From: Cycas panzhihuaensis | Lineage: Eukaryota > Cycadophyta | Direction: 5' to 3' | Assembly (NCBI GenBank): GCA_023213395.1 | Contig: CM041465.1 | Span: 220,417,741-220,481,740 of the forward strand | Length of the DNA stretch: 64,000 nucleotides | Shown here: piece after piece, positions 1-12,290 of the stretch | Layout of the letters: the number at the start of each line of letters is the position of its first letter | How positions within the stretch are numbered: the first letter of the stretch is position 1 | Program-made: the position numbers and the translations under genes | The notes under the pieces: model-generated | Told to the model about the DNA's origin: nothing | What the model saw: only the letters and a program-made list of their open reading frames with translations | The model's database searches: none

Positions 1-2650
1 TTTCATGCATGTATGGATATTTATTTAATAGTGTGAATGGTAAATGGGTTTCTTTTGATGGATCATTGCATGATTTAACTATAGACTTAGATATGTTTGG
101 TCTTTTATTATGTGGTTTTTTATTGAGATTGATTAGATGTTTGATTATATATGATGATGGTTATGTCATTATCGATGATTGATACCATGGTGCATTTTAT
201 ATCTTCTATTTAGCACAAAGGCTACCATGCTCCAAGTCCTTCCATCTTCATTTGATTTTTTTTCCATTGTCATCTCAATATTTGATTGATTTTGGTCCTA
301 TTTTAACCTATTTTTAGCTTTAAGTTGTAGTGATTCTGGCCTTATCAGTTTATTTTTAGACCTAGTGTCCTTTAGCAAGTTAATGTTTTCTAAAAAATAT
401 TCCATTTTCTATGTTTTTATCACTTTTCATTTATCACATTTTTTATCAGCATAAAAATGTGACTTTCTTTATAAAATGCAACAATCATATTTTACTAATA
501 AAATCATATTTTTTACTATCATACATATAAAAAATGATAGAAAATACTAGTTTGTATGTTTTTCCCAGTGTCAATTGCCTAGAACTAGAGCATTGCATCA
601 CTTGATCTTTCCCAATCACTTCATAATCATAAAATATGTATCCATGTAGTGATTTTATGAGTGGAAGTCAAGTAATCCATGGCTAAAAAATATGGCATGA
701 TTTTCCACCTGCCCCTTTGCTCAATCTCTATAAATCCTAATATTTTGAGTTAGGGGCTTTTTGGAGAGTCTTTAGAGAGTTTCTTGAGTTTTTCTGAAGT
801 GTTGTTATGATGCTTAACTTCTATTAGACCTTGATAGTGTTCCCTTTGTTGTTTAAAACTTGATTAGAGATCTATCTTCATGAGAACCTGTTGATCCTGT
901 TAGAAGGAATAGAGGCATATATTTACCATATTTCCTACTCAATTCTTAGACTCCTAACTTCTCACTCATCTATTGAGATTAGTCTTCTATAGTTTCTACT
1001 AGTATTTTGTGTCCATCCTACCCCTCCTCAACACCTGTTGTCATCAATCTTGTCATTCTCATGGCTCCTTAGACTTGGTGGTGATATGTTAGGTAGAATC
1101 AAGGCACCAATATGAGGCATACACTACTTCTTTTACTTAGATTTAAGGTAACTTTACTTAGATTAATTACTGTTTTCTTTTTCAAGTTAATGAATGGTTT
1201 GTTTCAAGCTTATCTTTAAAAAAATACAAAAAAGACTTTCATTACTTTTTTAACTTTCATTACTTTTGAAATCTAGTGGTTTTGTTCAATTTCTTTTGGT
1301 GGTAAAGTCTATAATGAAATCAAATTTGATTCCTAAGCTTATATTACACTGATTAAGTTGTTAAAAGGTTATAAGAATTAGACCAGTTTCAATTCCTAAT
1401 TATAACCCCTTCTTAAGCAAGCACACTCTTCTTATTTGTTCTTTTACATGAATCTCAATAAGTTGAGCCCTACCAAGGGCTGGAATAACATATTTCAAAC
1501 TTTTGAGAGGAAGTGGGGTAACAAATAAGAAAGGATCATCAAGTGAGGTAGCCTTCTCTTTTACATACAAGATTTACTTTATACTACATGCTTACTAATT
1601 CATCATGGTCAATTTGTAAATTTGTATATGAGAATTATTTTTTTTAATCAATTACTAAAATATTTGTGTTATGTTATCTTAGTCAATTAGCATCACCTCA
1701 ACATAAGGAGCATTGGAAAGAAGTGAAGTTAGTCAATTACAAGCTCTTCTACAAGATACACATCTCTCATCCTTATACCCTCTAATTTCTTATCTTGGTT
1801 TTAAGATCTCATAAACAAGGAAAAGGAAGGAAAGCTTACTAAATGAACATCTTTTCTTTATAAATAATTTTCTTTGTTTCCTTCTCTCTTTCTTTGCTTA
1901 CTTACACAAGAAAAGAGTAGACATTAGAAGGCTTGATCTAGTAGGTTTGAGCTAGGAACTTGTGATTATCTGATTACTTGTCTCTTTTATCCTTTCACTT
2001 TTTCCTAAGTATATTTAAAAGATTAAAAAAGGAAAGTAAAGGGGTAAGTAATAGGATAAGCATAAATATAACTTAAGCATCTAGATCTCTTTTGTCTCTT
2101 ATGACTCATGTTTTTCTCTCATTCATGAATCATTTAAAAAATACAAAGTGAAATGGGAAGGAATTACATTTTACATTCTATATGGTTTGATATGTTTACA
2201 TGTTTATTTTATATTGTATTCATTTAAACCAAGAATGCATGGTAGTTTTTTCATGTATGATTAGCTTGTTGGTACTTGATTTAAATTAATTAGATTTAGA
2301 TTTATCTCTGTTATATGCATGCAAATAATTTCATAACATATATTCATAGAATTCCTTCTCTACAGAATTAATCCACAAGTAGACAAGATCCCTTCTTTGG
2401 GATTGGTTAAAAGGTTACTCCTTGAGACTAGTTACTTTAGTTTCTCTTATTATAGAGTCACTCTAAAGTGGTTGTCCCCAAGCCAATAAACTATTTCTTA
2501 TGACCTTGTTAGGCAAGTTACTGAAACTTCCTATCTCTCCTTGTAATGTTTCAAGACATAACTTCACTTAATAGACTTTGCTTATAATTCACTACATTAA
2601 GATCTTTACACTTCCCCTAGGTTTTCCATTGTTATATTTATCTAGCCATT
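1..2650. other. AT-rich stretch with no recognisable gene
   Basis: No open frame or conserved protein motif was found on either strand. The stretch precedes the gag of Tat-1 and may include its 5' LTR and leader: a TATA-like CTATAAATCC lies near 728-737, followed by T-rich sequence. No matching second LTR copy was found in the window, so no LTR boundary can be given. Confidence 0.4.
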
Positions 2651-2689
2651 TTGATAGAGAATCCCAACCTAGGAGATCTAGGAGGCTAT

Positions 2690-4960
2690 AAGGCCTCCCT
2701 CCTTAGGAACATGAGTATGACCACCATCAAGACTATGTAGCCCAAGAAGGTTACTTCACTTATGAAGAGTATCTTGAATATGAAGGATATAAAACTTATG
2801 TTTATCCTCCTAAGGAACCAACCAATTTATTTGAATCCCTTATAAAATAGGATTATCTTGATTATCCTTAAACACATTTAGGGAATCTAATTGTCCTACC
2901 TTATTCTACTATATAAGAAGAGGGCCAAGCCACTCATGTTATCCATCCTTATTTTGAACTTGTGCTTAACAGAATCCCTTCTTTTGTACCTATCCCTAAT
3001 TACTAAGATTTGTTTCTTTAAGATACGCATACCATACCATGATGATGTCCTCACATATAGCTCATGAACAACATTAAGAACAACCCAACCCTCTTTCATA
3101 AGAGCATAAATCCTTATAAGATGATCACCCTCACATAACTAATACTTCTCCTTCTCCTTCTCCTTCTAATCCTCCTACCCCAAAGGCATCTCCTATCCCA
3201 CCTAATGAGGTAAAAGACATTAGTTTATTACATTCCTAATCTTATGTCCAATCTAACACCATGTGAGGAAGAACTTAGGTTCCTTTAATACCTTTTATTT
3301 TATATGATGTCCCCCTTGAGAGATCTACTCAAGAGCATCAACTTGTCTTAGGATATCCACATCAAGCCTTTACATCTTATCAAGTACCTCAGTATGGACT
3401 AAGTAGGAGACCCTCTCTTATACATATGTATAATTATCCTTATTTTATCTCATAGCTTCCATTATTTGGTAGACCCATCCCTTCTCATACTACTACTTTT
3501 CCTATTCAAAGGAACCCTCATCCCTTACCTTACCAAAACATGACATATAGTGTGAGACTGCCTCCTTACTATTCTCATAAGGGACATGTACCTTTAGTGC
3601 CTCCATATCCTTCATATGATACTCACACTAATATTCAAGGTATAATTAGTGGTTCTCATGTACATGTTACCTTTGATCAACATATATATCAGCAATGGGC
3701 CTTTAAGCTTGTAAGGGGGCCTACGTCCTCCTTTGGTCTCAAACCTCATAATCCTTATCCATCTTATCCACAATATATAGTAGACCCCCTTCAATATAAT
3801 CCTTCTATTCAACTTCATAAACAAGAACTAACCTTAATCCTATTGCATGGTTTACCCCTACTTATCCTCTACCTCCTCATCCCCCTCATTATGATCAACC
3901 TCCATCTAAAGCTTTCATTCATTATCAACAACCTCTTCCTTAACACCCTTCTATGTTAAGGCCTAGGAGGTCTTTTGTTGATTATATAAAGTTTCTTTTT
4001 TGCAAGAGGTTCTCCTTTCCTCCATGGCCCCATTTTTACCTAAATTATTAAAGTTTTTGGGTGAACATTCCCAAGATCTTACTTTACATATACAAGGTTT
4101 TACACTTGCATGTGTTGATTCCCCTCTATATGACTACATTGTGATGAGATTATTTCCTAAATCACTTCAAGGTGATGCTTTGAAGTGGTTTTATCATCTT
4201 TCTTCCACTTTGATATTTTCATTCCAATAATTAGTTTATTCCTTCATCAGTTATTTCAATTTTTCCAGACCTTTTAAAACTAGGATCAAGTCTTTATTAT
4301 CTATCAAGCAAAATCATGATGAATCATCTCATGATTTTATTAGGAAATTCTAAGACTTAGTGTATGCTTATCATTCTCCTCTTAATTTAGGCCTTCTCTT
4401 CAACCTTTTTACCAATGCCTTAAGACCTCACATTCATTTAGAAGTTCTTAAGCTTGGTCCTTAATCTCACAAAGAGGCCATAGATAAATGCTTAACTCTT
4501 AAAGCCTTTGAGATCCAAGATAGAATTAAGAAGATGAATAAGCCTACTTAACAAAAGGAACCAAATCAAGCACCTAAACCCAATCATGGTGATCATGCAT
4601 ATGACCATCCTACCTCTTCTATTAAGGCACTTGAGCATACCATTAACACTAAGTTGCATATTAAAAATCCATACATTCTTGAATAGAAATAATAAACTAA
4701 GATCATTCACTATACTAAAGGGAAAAAACATTAAAATCCTCCTCCTCAACCTCTAATAAAGAAGATTCCTTAGTGCTCCTACCATTAAAATGATACTCAT
4801 GATAGGGATTAATGTCAAGTAGTTTAGGCTATAGGTCAAAAGACTCAAACTGCTAATAATCCTAAATCAAAACCAAATCAACAATAATTAATTCATAAAG
4901 ACCTATTACTTGAACATAACCCTAAGTATGTTAGAGATAAAAATAAAGGCAAAGATAAGT
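2690..4960 (+). pseudogene. gag: Tat-1 gag (degenerate)
   Basis: Structural polyprotein of the virus-like particle. The N-terminal part (about 2700-3960) is rich in Tyr, Pro and acidic residues. The capsid-like domain is clearest at 4000-4560: a YDYIVMRLFPKSLQGDALKWF run, then FSRPF and SLLSIKQNHDESSHDFI, then the LEVLKLG and CLTLKAFEIQ runs. The same blocks occur in the same order in the Tat-2 gag (MACIDYWAYDHILMKLF, FESGMKALLSLKQGHDEMSRDF, VEVLKMG, CLALEAIEIQ). The frame is interrupted by many TAA/TAG codons, mostly where Gln or Trp is expected, so this is a dead gene. The start codon cannot be fixed. Confidence 0.75.
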
Positions 4961-5089
4961 AGGATGAAACAAGCAATAATAAGAGTGTAGGCTTTGACCT
5001 AACTAAGAAGCCTACTACCTTACCCAAGGTAAGTGGTAAATGACTTGTTAATTAGAATCAAACACCTCCCAAAGATGGTGAAACTAAGA

Positions 5090-6100
5090 CAATGATTAAT
5101 ATGGTTGAGGTTATAAAGAACTCAGGTGTAACCATATTCTCTGATGATTTTCTCATTAAGAACCCTAATTATTTGCTTCTTGTTCAATCTTGATCTATTT
5201 ATTTTATGTCCATTCCTTCTACTTCAAAGGATGGGTCTTTCTCTTTAGTTGATGAACTAAAAACTATTTTCTTTGGTATTTTAGCTATGGATTTATTGAG
5301 AAGTTACCCTAAGTAACACCAACTTGTACTTGATGCTTTAGGAGTTCTAATTCCCAACTCTCCATTAAATTGTACTCTCTTATTTGTTCCATCTATCTTG
5401 CTTATTAAAGCAAAACGTAGCCCTAATGATATTTCTCCATTTTACATTAAAATATATAAAGATGACATCATCATTTGAAAAGTTATTATTGATAAAGGTT
5501 TATCAGTGAACGTAATTCCTCTTTATCTAGTTCAATATATGGAAATTATTAATTTTGTACGTTACAAGTGCATATGCCAAGGGTATGACAAAAACGAAAA
5601 TATACCACTCAAATAAGTTACTCTCCTACTCACCTTGGAAGGTAAGACAATCATGGTTGATCTCACTATCATCAACTTGGGTTTGGAATATAACATCCTC
5701 CTAGGAAGACCATGGATTAACTAAATGTTTGTTATTTGTTCTTAACTCTTTGGTGAACTTAAGTTTATTCATGAGGGAGAGTTAAAGGTAGTAAAGAAAA
5801 AACATAAACCTATAAAGCAATCTATCCCATTAGTAGAAACTATCTTAGAGATGACCGAGTCCTCTAACTCTTCTAAATATTTCTTTAAATCTTTAGGTCT
5901 TGGATAATATCTTTCTATTAAGAATCTCTTATTACCTGAATAAGAAGTTAGAGGAGTAAATATGGTTGATATCATTCCTTTAAAGGAGATTTATATCAAA
6001 ACATTTTAATCCACTTTAGAACCATTTCCAATCCCTTCCTATTTGATGGAACTTTTCCCTCACTATTTTGTGAAACCACTATCTAATTTTATTTAGATAG
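5090..6100 (+). pseudogene. Tat-1 protease region (degenerate)
   Basis: Retroviral-type aspartic protease that would process the Gag-Pol polyprotein. The catalytic loop region reads IIDKGLSVNVIPLYL near 5487-5531, so the usual D-T/S/G-G triplet is D-K-G. The downstream flap and C-terminal motif YNILLGRPWI, characteristic of plant Tat proteases, is at about 5689-5718. The preceding stretch (5100-5340) matches the gag-protease linker of Tat families. Several in-frame stops are present. The protease-RT linker runs to 6524, where the non-coding LTR element is inserted, and resumes at 10364. Confidence 0.65.
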
Positions 6101-6524
6101 AACAAAGCACTAGCTACCATACTATTTTGATATCATATAATACTCATGAAGATGATGATAACTTCCAAGATGGCTCTTTTAAATCTCAAGATAGTATTCC
6201 TTTGGCTGCATCTTCAAGTAAGCCTAGCTTTATATGTGCACTTTGTTTATGTTGCGTGAGCAATGTTCCTAACATTATTACATATGTGGCTTACCCTTCT
6301 AAGTGAACACCCTTATCTCACCCCTATATTACATCATTTAGTAGGATGACTTATTATCGGTCTCTTTTCCTAGTTGCATGGCTTAATTAACATTGTAAGA
6401 AACTTCTTATACATAGACATATTGGCATCTTACCTCTAGAAGGTGAGGCATCCGTGCTACATATCTCACTTAAATTAAGTATAATGTATAAAAGAGGAAT
6501 TAAGAAAATAAATATGATCACTAT

Positions 6525-6668
6525 TGTTAAAATAAATACCATAATTGCTCTAATACCATGTTAAAATAAGTACCAAAATTACTCTAATACCATATTAAAA
6601 TAGGTACCAAAATTATTGTGATGTCATGTTAAAATATGTACTAGAATTGGTCTGATACCATGATAAAA
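6525..6668. repeat. 34-bp tandem repeat at the LTR edge (4 units)
   Basis: Units start at 6525, 6559, 6593 and 6627, exactly 34 bp apart, with a decaying fifth start at 6661. Each unit opens with TGTTAAAAT or a variant (the LTR terminus) and closes with a CTCTAATACCA-like stretch, whose reverse complement TGGTATTAGAG resembles an initiator-Met primer-binding site. Confidence 0.85.
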
Positions 6669-7137
6669 TATATATGGAAATTAAGATTAACTCAAATTCC
6701 ATAAGATAATAAAATGCAATAATAATGAACTCATGAGTGTGTGCATTTTATGAATTAATCAACATGATTGTAAAATAAAGGAAGCATTATCAAGCATAAG
6801 CATCACCACAAGATGGACACCAAGATGTATACATGAAAAACCCATTGTGGGAAAAACTACGAGAGAAGGTGGAGCTAAGACTCCACTTATGATCATAATG
6901 TTTACATATTTCTCCTCTCTCCTTGCTCTATCCTTTCTCAAGTACACAAGTGGTAATTTTATATATATGTATATATATAGTGAGATCATATCATGAGTAA
7001 CCTATCAAATGTTTTGAGCCTTTACATCATCCAATAAAGTGATAGCACAGATATATGTGTATCTCACATATCTTGAAGCAGGCAAATGCTGGAAAGTGTA
7101 TGTGTACACCATATACATTAAACATTATGTTTTAACA
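6525..7137 (-). repeat. 3' LTR of the LARD-like element
   Basis: Left copy of the direct repeat, 613 bp. It begins TGTTAAAAT and ends GTTTTAACA. It carries four full 34-bp units at its outer edge, against five in the other LTR, which explains most of the length difference. Confidence 0.85.
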
Positions 7138-9708
7138 CCCCACCATTATGTTTAATGTTAAGAATCTTGATCTTAAGCCTTTAAGCCTTTAAACTATATA
7201 TTGGAACTTGTAACTAGTAACTATATCTTGTATCCTCTATGTAGTATCACCTGTAACCTGTAAATAACCTACAATCATATGATGATCTCCATTAAGCATC
7301 AACCTATATAAAACTAATATACATGGAGTGTTTTATGCACATCTTCATATCTTCACATGTATGAGTGCTTTCAATCAACATTAAGTTAGATGATCAATAT
7401 TATGTTAACCATTCATCAAATTGAGAAGCAAGCAAAGTGATATCTAAGTCCATATAAAATAATATCCATCTACTAAAATACACGGGTAACTAATTGCTAT
7501 AATCACTAGTTCACTAGGAAATTGCTTTAAGTACATGGTTCATCATCCTTATAAATTATTTGTAAGGACAACATAATTGAGAGTCTTGTATAAGTGTGGC
7601 ATTAGTTAGATTAAGTCAATAGTTGGACTTCATCTTAAACAATCAACTTTAGGAATAGGTTAAACTACCTATACAAGGCAAGTTAATTATACCAAGGTAA
7701 AATGTACTAAACATCTAACTAGATAACATTGACAGCCAGGTGGATCATGAAAAACTACTTCAATGATCAGGTGATCTGTATATTTAGTTAAGGGTTTTTC
7801 CATCCACTAAACCAAATATGATGCTACCAAGAGGGAAATAAATAACTAGCATATCAAGAATATTATATATCATAAATTCATAAAGAGTTTCACTTAATGA
7901 AAAATTTTCAACTAAAATGGGACTTTAAAAGTCAAAAACGGGTCTTAAAATGCTTAATTTTAAATTAAACATTAATTATTATTGACCATTCCTCATAAAA
8001 TAAGATTACCATCATGTTTAGAGCCATGGAAAATATCAAATTTGGCTAAAATTTTCCTAAAAATAGATATGGAATTCATCCTATATGAGGTTTAAAACCT
8101 TTCACCAACTTTACCCTAAATTTTCTCTATGATCTGTTATTTAAAGTAGGTTATAAAATCACTCATTTTGATTGTCTTAAAGTATACTTTCCATTGCAGT
8201 AGATGTGACCTGAATCTACATCTATGTGTGAACGTAGTGATGGTTAGGTGTTCAACAAATGATAGTAGATGAATAAATTCCTTCTTTAATGAGTAATTTA
8301 AACTAATATTGTACGATCTAATCTAATTTGTGTGTGAATAGTCTATAAGTAATTATGTGCTAAGGCGATTGAATAGAACAATCTTCATTTAACTAGGGCA
8401 TGATAATTTTTGGATGGTGCATAATGTAAACAATGGCGAGCAAGGAGTTGGGTCATGAGTTCTACCTCTGGATCTAGGGCTATAATGTTATGTTTGTGAG
8501 GGCATCGATCATCTCCATTATGGGCAAAGCTAGTCAATATCTATCCATCAAGTCATAGTAAGAATGTAGGGTTTCTCTATTTAGTAGCTACGGGTGGATA
8601 ACTATGGTAGAGATTAGTTGTGCCCATGTATTTTTTAGATAGTTCATCTTTCCACAACTATATTTTTATATGTGGTAACTGTAGTTTAAACTTAAGAAAT
8701 GGTAACTAGTGTATAGGGTAGCGTGATGAGGGTATGGTCTATAAATATCCTTAGCAATCAGGTAGATAGGATAACCATGAGTAGAATAACAATAGTGTGG
8801 TGCAAGAAGGGGGTCATAAGGACAAAAAATAAGGATATAGAGTGCATCATAACTATAGATTCAAGTTGTAATCATAGCTAGGTTTTTAACCACACTCATA
8901 AATAAGACCCTTGTTAAAGTATCTATCACACCCATAATCTGCTACTCAAAATAGCTCATTAACATATCCTTTAAAATTTGAATTCATGTTGCCATCAAAT
9001 ATAGAAATAACCAAAATATTCACATCATCAAAAGAGTTTCATGTATGTTATAAATTGATTCAAAATATTCCCATCATCATAGGGTTTGACATTCCATCAT
9101 AACATATAGGTAGTCATGACCTCATATAAAGCCATCAATAACATATAATCATGCTCGTATAAAATTATGTTACTGTAAATAAATATTTCTCATTCTATAT
9201 AAATACTTCATACCATATATATATAATTTATTCATGTATATATAAAATATTTATATCAACTATTATAATAAAGTAATCAACCCCTACATATATTCCACAT
9301 GTCAAGATCATCATATCAACCTACTTAAATATGAGTTGTCACATACCTTTATACTATCATTAAGAGACCTATCAATATGTTGTTATACAAGCTTGCTTCT
9401 ACCCATGGGTTAACTACTCCATTCTGATGGACTACAATAAGTACCTACATGCCCTATAGAATATAGGACTTAAAATGCATAAATGAATGTCCATATAAAA
9501 TCAACATATTAATATACCATCAGTATCTATTGTATCTATCTTATATATGGCTCTATTGGCTTCATGTGCCCTATAATTTTTCATGCATGCCATTGGCATA
9601 TGCATATATCTAGCTCAATAAACAATACCTCATATTTGTCTCCTATCATAGGCTTAATAGGCTAGTTCTATACAAGATCTTCACCTCATCATAACAGCTT
9701 GGATTTAA
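7138..9708. other. Non-coding interior of the LARD-like element
   Basis: No open frame, zinc knuckle, protease, RT or integrase motif was recognised on either strand. The sequence is AT-rich and unique within the window. Heavily decayed coding sequence cannot be excluded without a profile search. Confidence 0.6.
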
Positions 9709-9724
9709 CCTTACTATGATACCA
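9709..9724 (-). promoter_or_regulatory. Primer-binding site of the LARD-like element
   Basis: The minus strand reads TGGTATCATAGTAAGG immediately next to the LTR. The first eight bases match the common initiator tRNA-Met primer-binding consensus (TGGTATCAGAGC) used by many plant copia elements. Confidence 0.65.
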
Positions 9725-10363
9725 TATTAGAATGAGTACTAGAATTTCTCTAATATCGTGTTAAAATAAGTACTAGAATTGCTCTAATACCATGTTAAAA
9801 TATGTACCAAAATTGTTTTGATACCATATTAAAATAGATACCAAATTTACTATGATACCATGTTAAAATATATACTAAAATTAGTCTAAAACCATGATAA
9901 AATATATGTGAAAATTAAGATTATCTCTAATTCCATAAGATAACAAGATGTAATAATAATGAACTCATGAGTATATATAATTTATGAATCAATCAATATG
10001 AATGTAAAAGAAAACAAGTATCATCAAACATAAGCATCCCCATAAGATGGACACTAAGATGTATACGTTGAAAACCCATTGTGGGAAAAACCATAGGAGA
10101 AGGTGGAGTTAGAACTCCACTTATGATCATCAAATTTACATCTTTCTCCTCTCTCTTTACTCTATCCTTTCTTAAGTTCACAAATGGTGAGTGTACATAT
10201 ATATAGTGAGATCACCTTGTAAGTAGCCTATCAAATGTTATAAGCTTTTACATCATCCAATCAAGTGATAGCATGGATATATGTGTATCTAACATATCTC
10301 AAAGTAGATGAATAATGGGAAGTGTATGTATATACCATATATATTAAACATTATGTTTTAACA
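9725..10363 (-). repeat. 5' LTR of the LARD-like element
   Basis: Right copy of the direct repeat, 639 bp. The outer dinucleotide is TA where the partner LTR has TG. Five 34-bp units start at 9725, 9759, 9793, 9827 and 9861, with a partial unit at 9895. It ends GTTTTAACA at 10363, directly followed by the ACTGT duplication. Confidence 0.85.
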
Positions 10364-10379
10364 ACTGTAATCTCTATCC

Positions 10380-12290
10380 TTTCTAAGGAGAGAATTTAAG
10401 AGGATACTTCATCATCACTCATTCATATATCTCCTTCTTTTAGTCATTCCTTATCAATGAACCCAACTTTCATCAAATCATATGCTTAGAATAGGAATTT
10501 CTTAATTAATTTGGTATGTTTTTTTAAACGCCTATAATAATAGATATTTTCTTGAATAAAGATATTGTCCTTCCTGTAAAGACTCCTTCCTTGGATTTAT
10601 CTCATTACTCTCAATCTAGGACTAAAGACTCTACCTTTAAAGATCTTTACCACCTTGATATGAGAATGATGAGGCAATATTAGAACACTCAGCTAGAGTT
10701 TCATCTAAGCTCAATTCAATTTTGGTAACTAGTTACATCCTAATTTACCTTTAGCTAACCTTAGTCAATCTTTGATTGATCTTACATCTTTTGAACATCT
10801 TACTCCTCCTCATTTTAAGGAGGGAAATACCATGCTTATAGGTGATTCCATTGATATTAATTTAGATGTAAGTAAAACTCCAAGAATAATCAAAGTGGAG
10901 GCATATTGTTCTCCTAAAGAAGTGAGACAACTTAAAGTGCTCTTTCATGAATTTATTTTAGTCTTTATTTACAATTATAGTGGTATGTAAGGTTTTCACC
11001 CTAATGTTATTATCCATGATATCACTAAAATCCTAGGGGATAAGCCTAAAAGATAAAAATAAATACCTATCTATCCTCATCTATCAACTATTATCAAATA
11101 AGAAGTGGAGAAACTTATAAAAGTGAAATTTATTACAACTATTTATTATTCACAATGGGTTTCTAATATAGTTCCCATGGCTAAAAAGTATAGGTCAATC
11201 TAGATATATATCGACTTTCGTAAAATTAATGATGCTTGTCTTAAGGATAACTTTCCTCACCCATTCGTAGATTAAGTTAGGACTAGGCTACTAGTTTTGA
11301 AGTTATGCCCCTTATGGATGGTTTTTCAAGATATAATTAGATTCTTATCTATTCTAAAGATTGTCATAAGACTATTTTTACCATGTTGTGGAGCACTTTT
11401 GTATACAAGGTCATGCCATTTGGCCTCAAAAATTTTGGAGCCACCTAATAATGGGCCATGGTTTTTATTTTTCATAACCATATTAGCATTATAATGTTTG
11501 TTTATTTAGATGATATGCTTGCTTTATCTCATTTTCAGAGAGATCACATTCGAGATTTGAGGACTATCTTTGAATGGTGTTATAAATTCCATCTTTGTCT
11601 TAATCCTACTAAGTGTATATTTATAGTTATATTAGGAAAGATGTTAGGAAATATAGTCTCTTATGACAGTATTAGGGTAGACCCTAATAAAGTAAGAACC
11701 ATAATAGACATACCACCTCATTACATACAAAAATAAGTAAAACCATTTCTTGGTAAATTGGGCTTCATGTGATGCTTCATTATAAATTTTATATTGAATG
11801 GTAAACCCCTCACTAACCTTCTAAAAAAGGAGGTTTCTCTTACTTGGACTCCACCCATTTAGGAGTCTTTTGATAAATTAAAATATGCATTAATCTCTAT
11901 CCCTATGGTCACTCACCCCATTTTCTATAACAATTTTATCTTATATGCATCTTCTACAAAAGGGTTCCTTATAGGCATGCTTGCATAAGAAAATAAATTT
12001 GGGAGAAAGCAAGCCATTTATTTTATAAATAAAACACTTTTTGTAGTTGAATTCAATTATTCTCCTTTTGAGAAGTAATATCTCTCACTAGAGTTTACTA
12101 CCAAGAAGTTACATCATTATTTTCTTGGCAACACCACCTTTCTTATTATCCAATCTGACTCTATTCACTGCCTACTTAATAATAATGATCTTACTAGGTA
12201 AGTGGGTAAATGGACTCTTCTTTTACAAGAATTCAATTTCTAGATAGTTAACTAGAAATCCAAGAAAGGTATGGTGGTCACTAAAATGAT
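10380..12290 (+). pseudogene. pol: Tat-1 reverse transcriptase and RNase H (degenerate)
   Basis: Copies the element RNA and removes the RNA strand. RT is recognisable from about 10920: the fingers motif SQWVSNIVPMAKK (11147-11190), IYIDFRKINDACLKDNFP (11200-11260), and the catalytic box VYLDDMLALS (11494-11523) with both Asp present. The thumb includes CLNPTKCIF and LGNIVS. The connection and RNase H follow: NGKPLTNLLKK (11792-11830) and NFILYASSTKGFLIGML near 11930, where the expected first catalytic Asp is Ser, then EFNYSPFEK and IIQSDSI. The same Asp is absent in Tat-2. Many CAA/CAG to TAA/TAG stops and at least one frame change between 11300 and 11490 break the frame. Confidence 0.75.

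Larger units (their letters stand above)
6525..10363 (-). mobile_element. Nonautonomous LTR retrotransposon (LARD-like) inserted in Tat-1
   Basis: Two direct repeats of 613 and 639 bp flank 2.6 kb with no recognisable coding sequence. The ends form a TGTTAAAA...TTTTAACA pair. The flanking pentamers are ACTAT (6520-6524) and ACTGT (10364-10368), a target-site duplication with one G/A difference. A primer-binding-site-like TGGTATCATAGTAAGG on the minus strand directly abuts the right repeat, and a purine tract (ATGGTGGGG on the minus strand) abuts the left repeat, so the element reads right to left. Size and lack of genes fit a large nonautonomous derivative, probably copia-mobilised; the helper family is not identified. 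Confidence 0.85.

Noticed and set aside
1-1500. Tat-1 5' LTR
   Set aside because: A TATA-like site is present but neither a primer-binding site nor a second copy was found.
6525-10363. CRISPR-like array from the 34-bp repeats
   Set aside because: Units are directly abutting with no spacers and are part of an LTR.
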